Part shown: one piece after another, positions 4,981-5,302 of the stretch
How positions within the stretch are numbered: the stretch's first letter is position 1
Layout of the letters: each line of letters opens with the position of its first letter
From: an uncultured Spirochaetales bacterium
GTDB taxonomy: Bacteria > Spirochaetota > Spirochaetia > Treponematales > Treponemataceae
Direction of reading: 5' to 3'
Assembly (NCBI GenBank): GCA_946061495.1
Contig: CAMGSV010000172.1
Coordinates: 1 to 5,302, forward strand
DNA length: 5,302 bases
The notes under the pieces: model-generated
What the model saw: only the letters and a program-made list of their open reading frames with translations
What the model was told of the DNA's origin: nothing
Databases searched by the model: none
Program-made: the position numbers and the translations under genes

Positions 4981-5063
4981 GTGGATGAATTTGCACTGGA
5001 AATTGAGGCAAAATGCACTGGAAATTGGATGAATTTGCAGTGGGAAATTTTGATGCATTGAAA
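4954..5063. repeat. 22-base tandem repeat array, quasi-palindromic units
   Basis: Units start at 4954, 4976, 4998 and 5020, exactly 22 bases apart, with a decayed fifth from 5043. Each has a 16-base core and a six-base tail. The core GGAAATTGGATGAATT is identical in units 1 and 4, differs by one base in unit 2 (GGAAAG...) and by six in unit 3. Tails are CCCTGT, TGCACT, TGCACT and TGCAGT. Unit junctions are inverted repeats: CACTGGAAATT (5016-5026) pairs with AATTTGCAGTG (5032-5042) with one mismatch around GGATG, the same loop as in the terminator hairpin of unit 1. A period of 22 does not keep a reading frame, so the array is not a coding repeat. There are no unique spacers, so it is not a CRISPR array. 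It lies at the border between GC-rich core genes and AT-rich sequence. Confidence 0.85.
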
Positions 5064-5090
5064 ATTACTCTACAGCCTCCCACTCTTGAC

Positions 5091-5246
5091 TTACGATATT
5101 TTCACTATTTCGGTTCCCACATATTCAATTTCTCTCATAATACCATTATGGTTAATCTTATTAAGCTCATTTTCTCCAGCTTTTTCTACCACTTGAACCT
5201 TACACATATCAAAGAGTAGCTTAACCAACAACGAAGTATTTTCCAC
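5091..5246 (-). CDS. Short hypothetical protein or 3' remnant of a gene
   Basis: The frame from a GTG at 5246 to the TAA at 5093-5091 encodes 51 residues; AAGGA (5261-5257) is ten bases upstream, a little far. Without that start the frame is open back to a TAA at 5267-5265. The product has a hydrophobic N-terminal part (SLLVKLLFDMCKVQVV, 5-20), then a charged stretch EKAGENELNKINHNGIMREIEYVGTEIVKIS with alternating pattern like a real protein C-terminus. There are no cysteine pairs, signal peptide or known motif. Codons are AT-rich, unlike the genes to the left. Just downstream lie the repeat array and the terminator-like hairpin, which would end its transcript. I do not recognise it. It may equally be the tail of a longer gene broken by stops or a frameshift. 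Confidence 0.4.
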   Translation of the reverse strand: MENTSLLVKLLFDMCKVQVVEKAGENELNKINHNGIMREIEYVGTEIVKIS

Positions 5247-5302
5247 GATTGTCTTTTCCTTTTGTTAGTGTGGTAACCAACATTCTGGATTTTTCAATGG
5301 CT
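5221..5302 (-). other. Stop-interrupted coding-like AT-rich sequence running off the window edge
   Basis: On the minus strand one frame is open from the window edge to a TAA at 5223-5221 and reads SRMLVTTLTKGKDNRGKYFV near its middle, plausible protein sequence. The next frame holds the short reading frame called at 5246-5091 but has a TAA at 5267-5265. A single-base shift near 5225 would join the two into one C-terminus. This may be a decayed gene or two overlapping small frames; the window is too short to decide. Confidence 0.25.

Noticed and set aside
4867..5058. Minus-strand 63-codon frame through the repeat array ending in an ATGA overlap with apt
   Set aside because: Its sequence is the translation of the 22-base repeats and it crosses both the proposed terminator and the apt promoter. 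The 22-base period does not preserve frame, so the repeats are not coding.
4954..5063. CRISPR array
   Set aside because: Units are contiguous with a 22-base period and no unique spacers, and there are no cas genes in the window.

Overview
The window reads as chromosomal DNA of a spirochaete-like bacterium, with a Treponema- or Sphaerochaeta-type organism the best guess. The main clue is the serine hydroxymethyltransferase. At 500 residues it is the long form, with an extra segment before the GGHLTHG motif, as I remember from treponemes and chlamydiae; most bacterial enzymes are about 415-430 residues. Most of the window is clearly GC-rich, but the last 350 bases or so are AT-rich and look like a different compartment. 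The taxonomic call is an inference and was not searched.

Left part, plus strand. The C-terminal end of an unrecognised protein with a probable winged-helix tail (1-414) is followed by a likely terminator. Next comes a promoter, and then a leader (475-548) that matches the ZTP/ZMP (pfl) riboswitch in its conserved blocks, P2 hairpin, P3 hairpin and pseudoknot. This leader precedes glyA (574-2076). The Shine-Dalgarno of glyA can pair with a conserved aptamer strand, which suggests translational control: when ZMP/ZTP builds up because 10-formyl-tetrahydrofolate is short, glyA is switched on to supply one-carbon units. A strong terminator closes glyA. A flavin reductase-like (flavoredoxin-type) gene follows (2220-2780).

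Middle and right, minus strand, convergent with the above. Reading right to left: apt (adenine phosphoribosyltransferase, 4870-4337), a Gfo/Idh/MocA-family oxidoreductase (4315-3221) 21 bases later, and a 51-residue stand-alone rubrerythrin-type rubredoxin domain (3106-2951). The last has its own candidate promoter and a downstream terminator. The apt promoter (TTGACA, 17-base spacer, TACTAT) is so close to the ATG that transcription should begin at about the start codon, so apt may be leaderless. A perfect 12-base palindrome covers its -10 element.

Right edge (about 4938-5302). Upstream of apt lies a tandem array with a 22-base period, four clear units plus a decayed fifth, whose units are quasi-palindromic. 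The first unit is part of a long hairpin followed by seven U on the minus strand, so it probably terminates transcription arriving from the right. Beyond it is AT-rich sequence with a short minus-strand reading frame (5246-5091) and stop-interrupted coding-like sequence up to the window edge. This may be the remnant of an accessory element.

Functional thread: glyA with its ZTP switch and apt both touch purine and one-carbon metabolism, and the flavin reductase and rubredoxin are redox carriers. Nothing shows that the two strands are co-regulated. The points most worth checking are the riboswitch with its proposed SD-sequestering helix, the leaderless apt promoter with its palindrome, and the 22-base repeat array.
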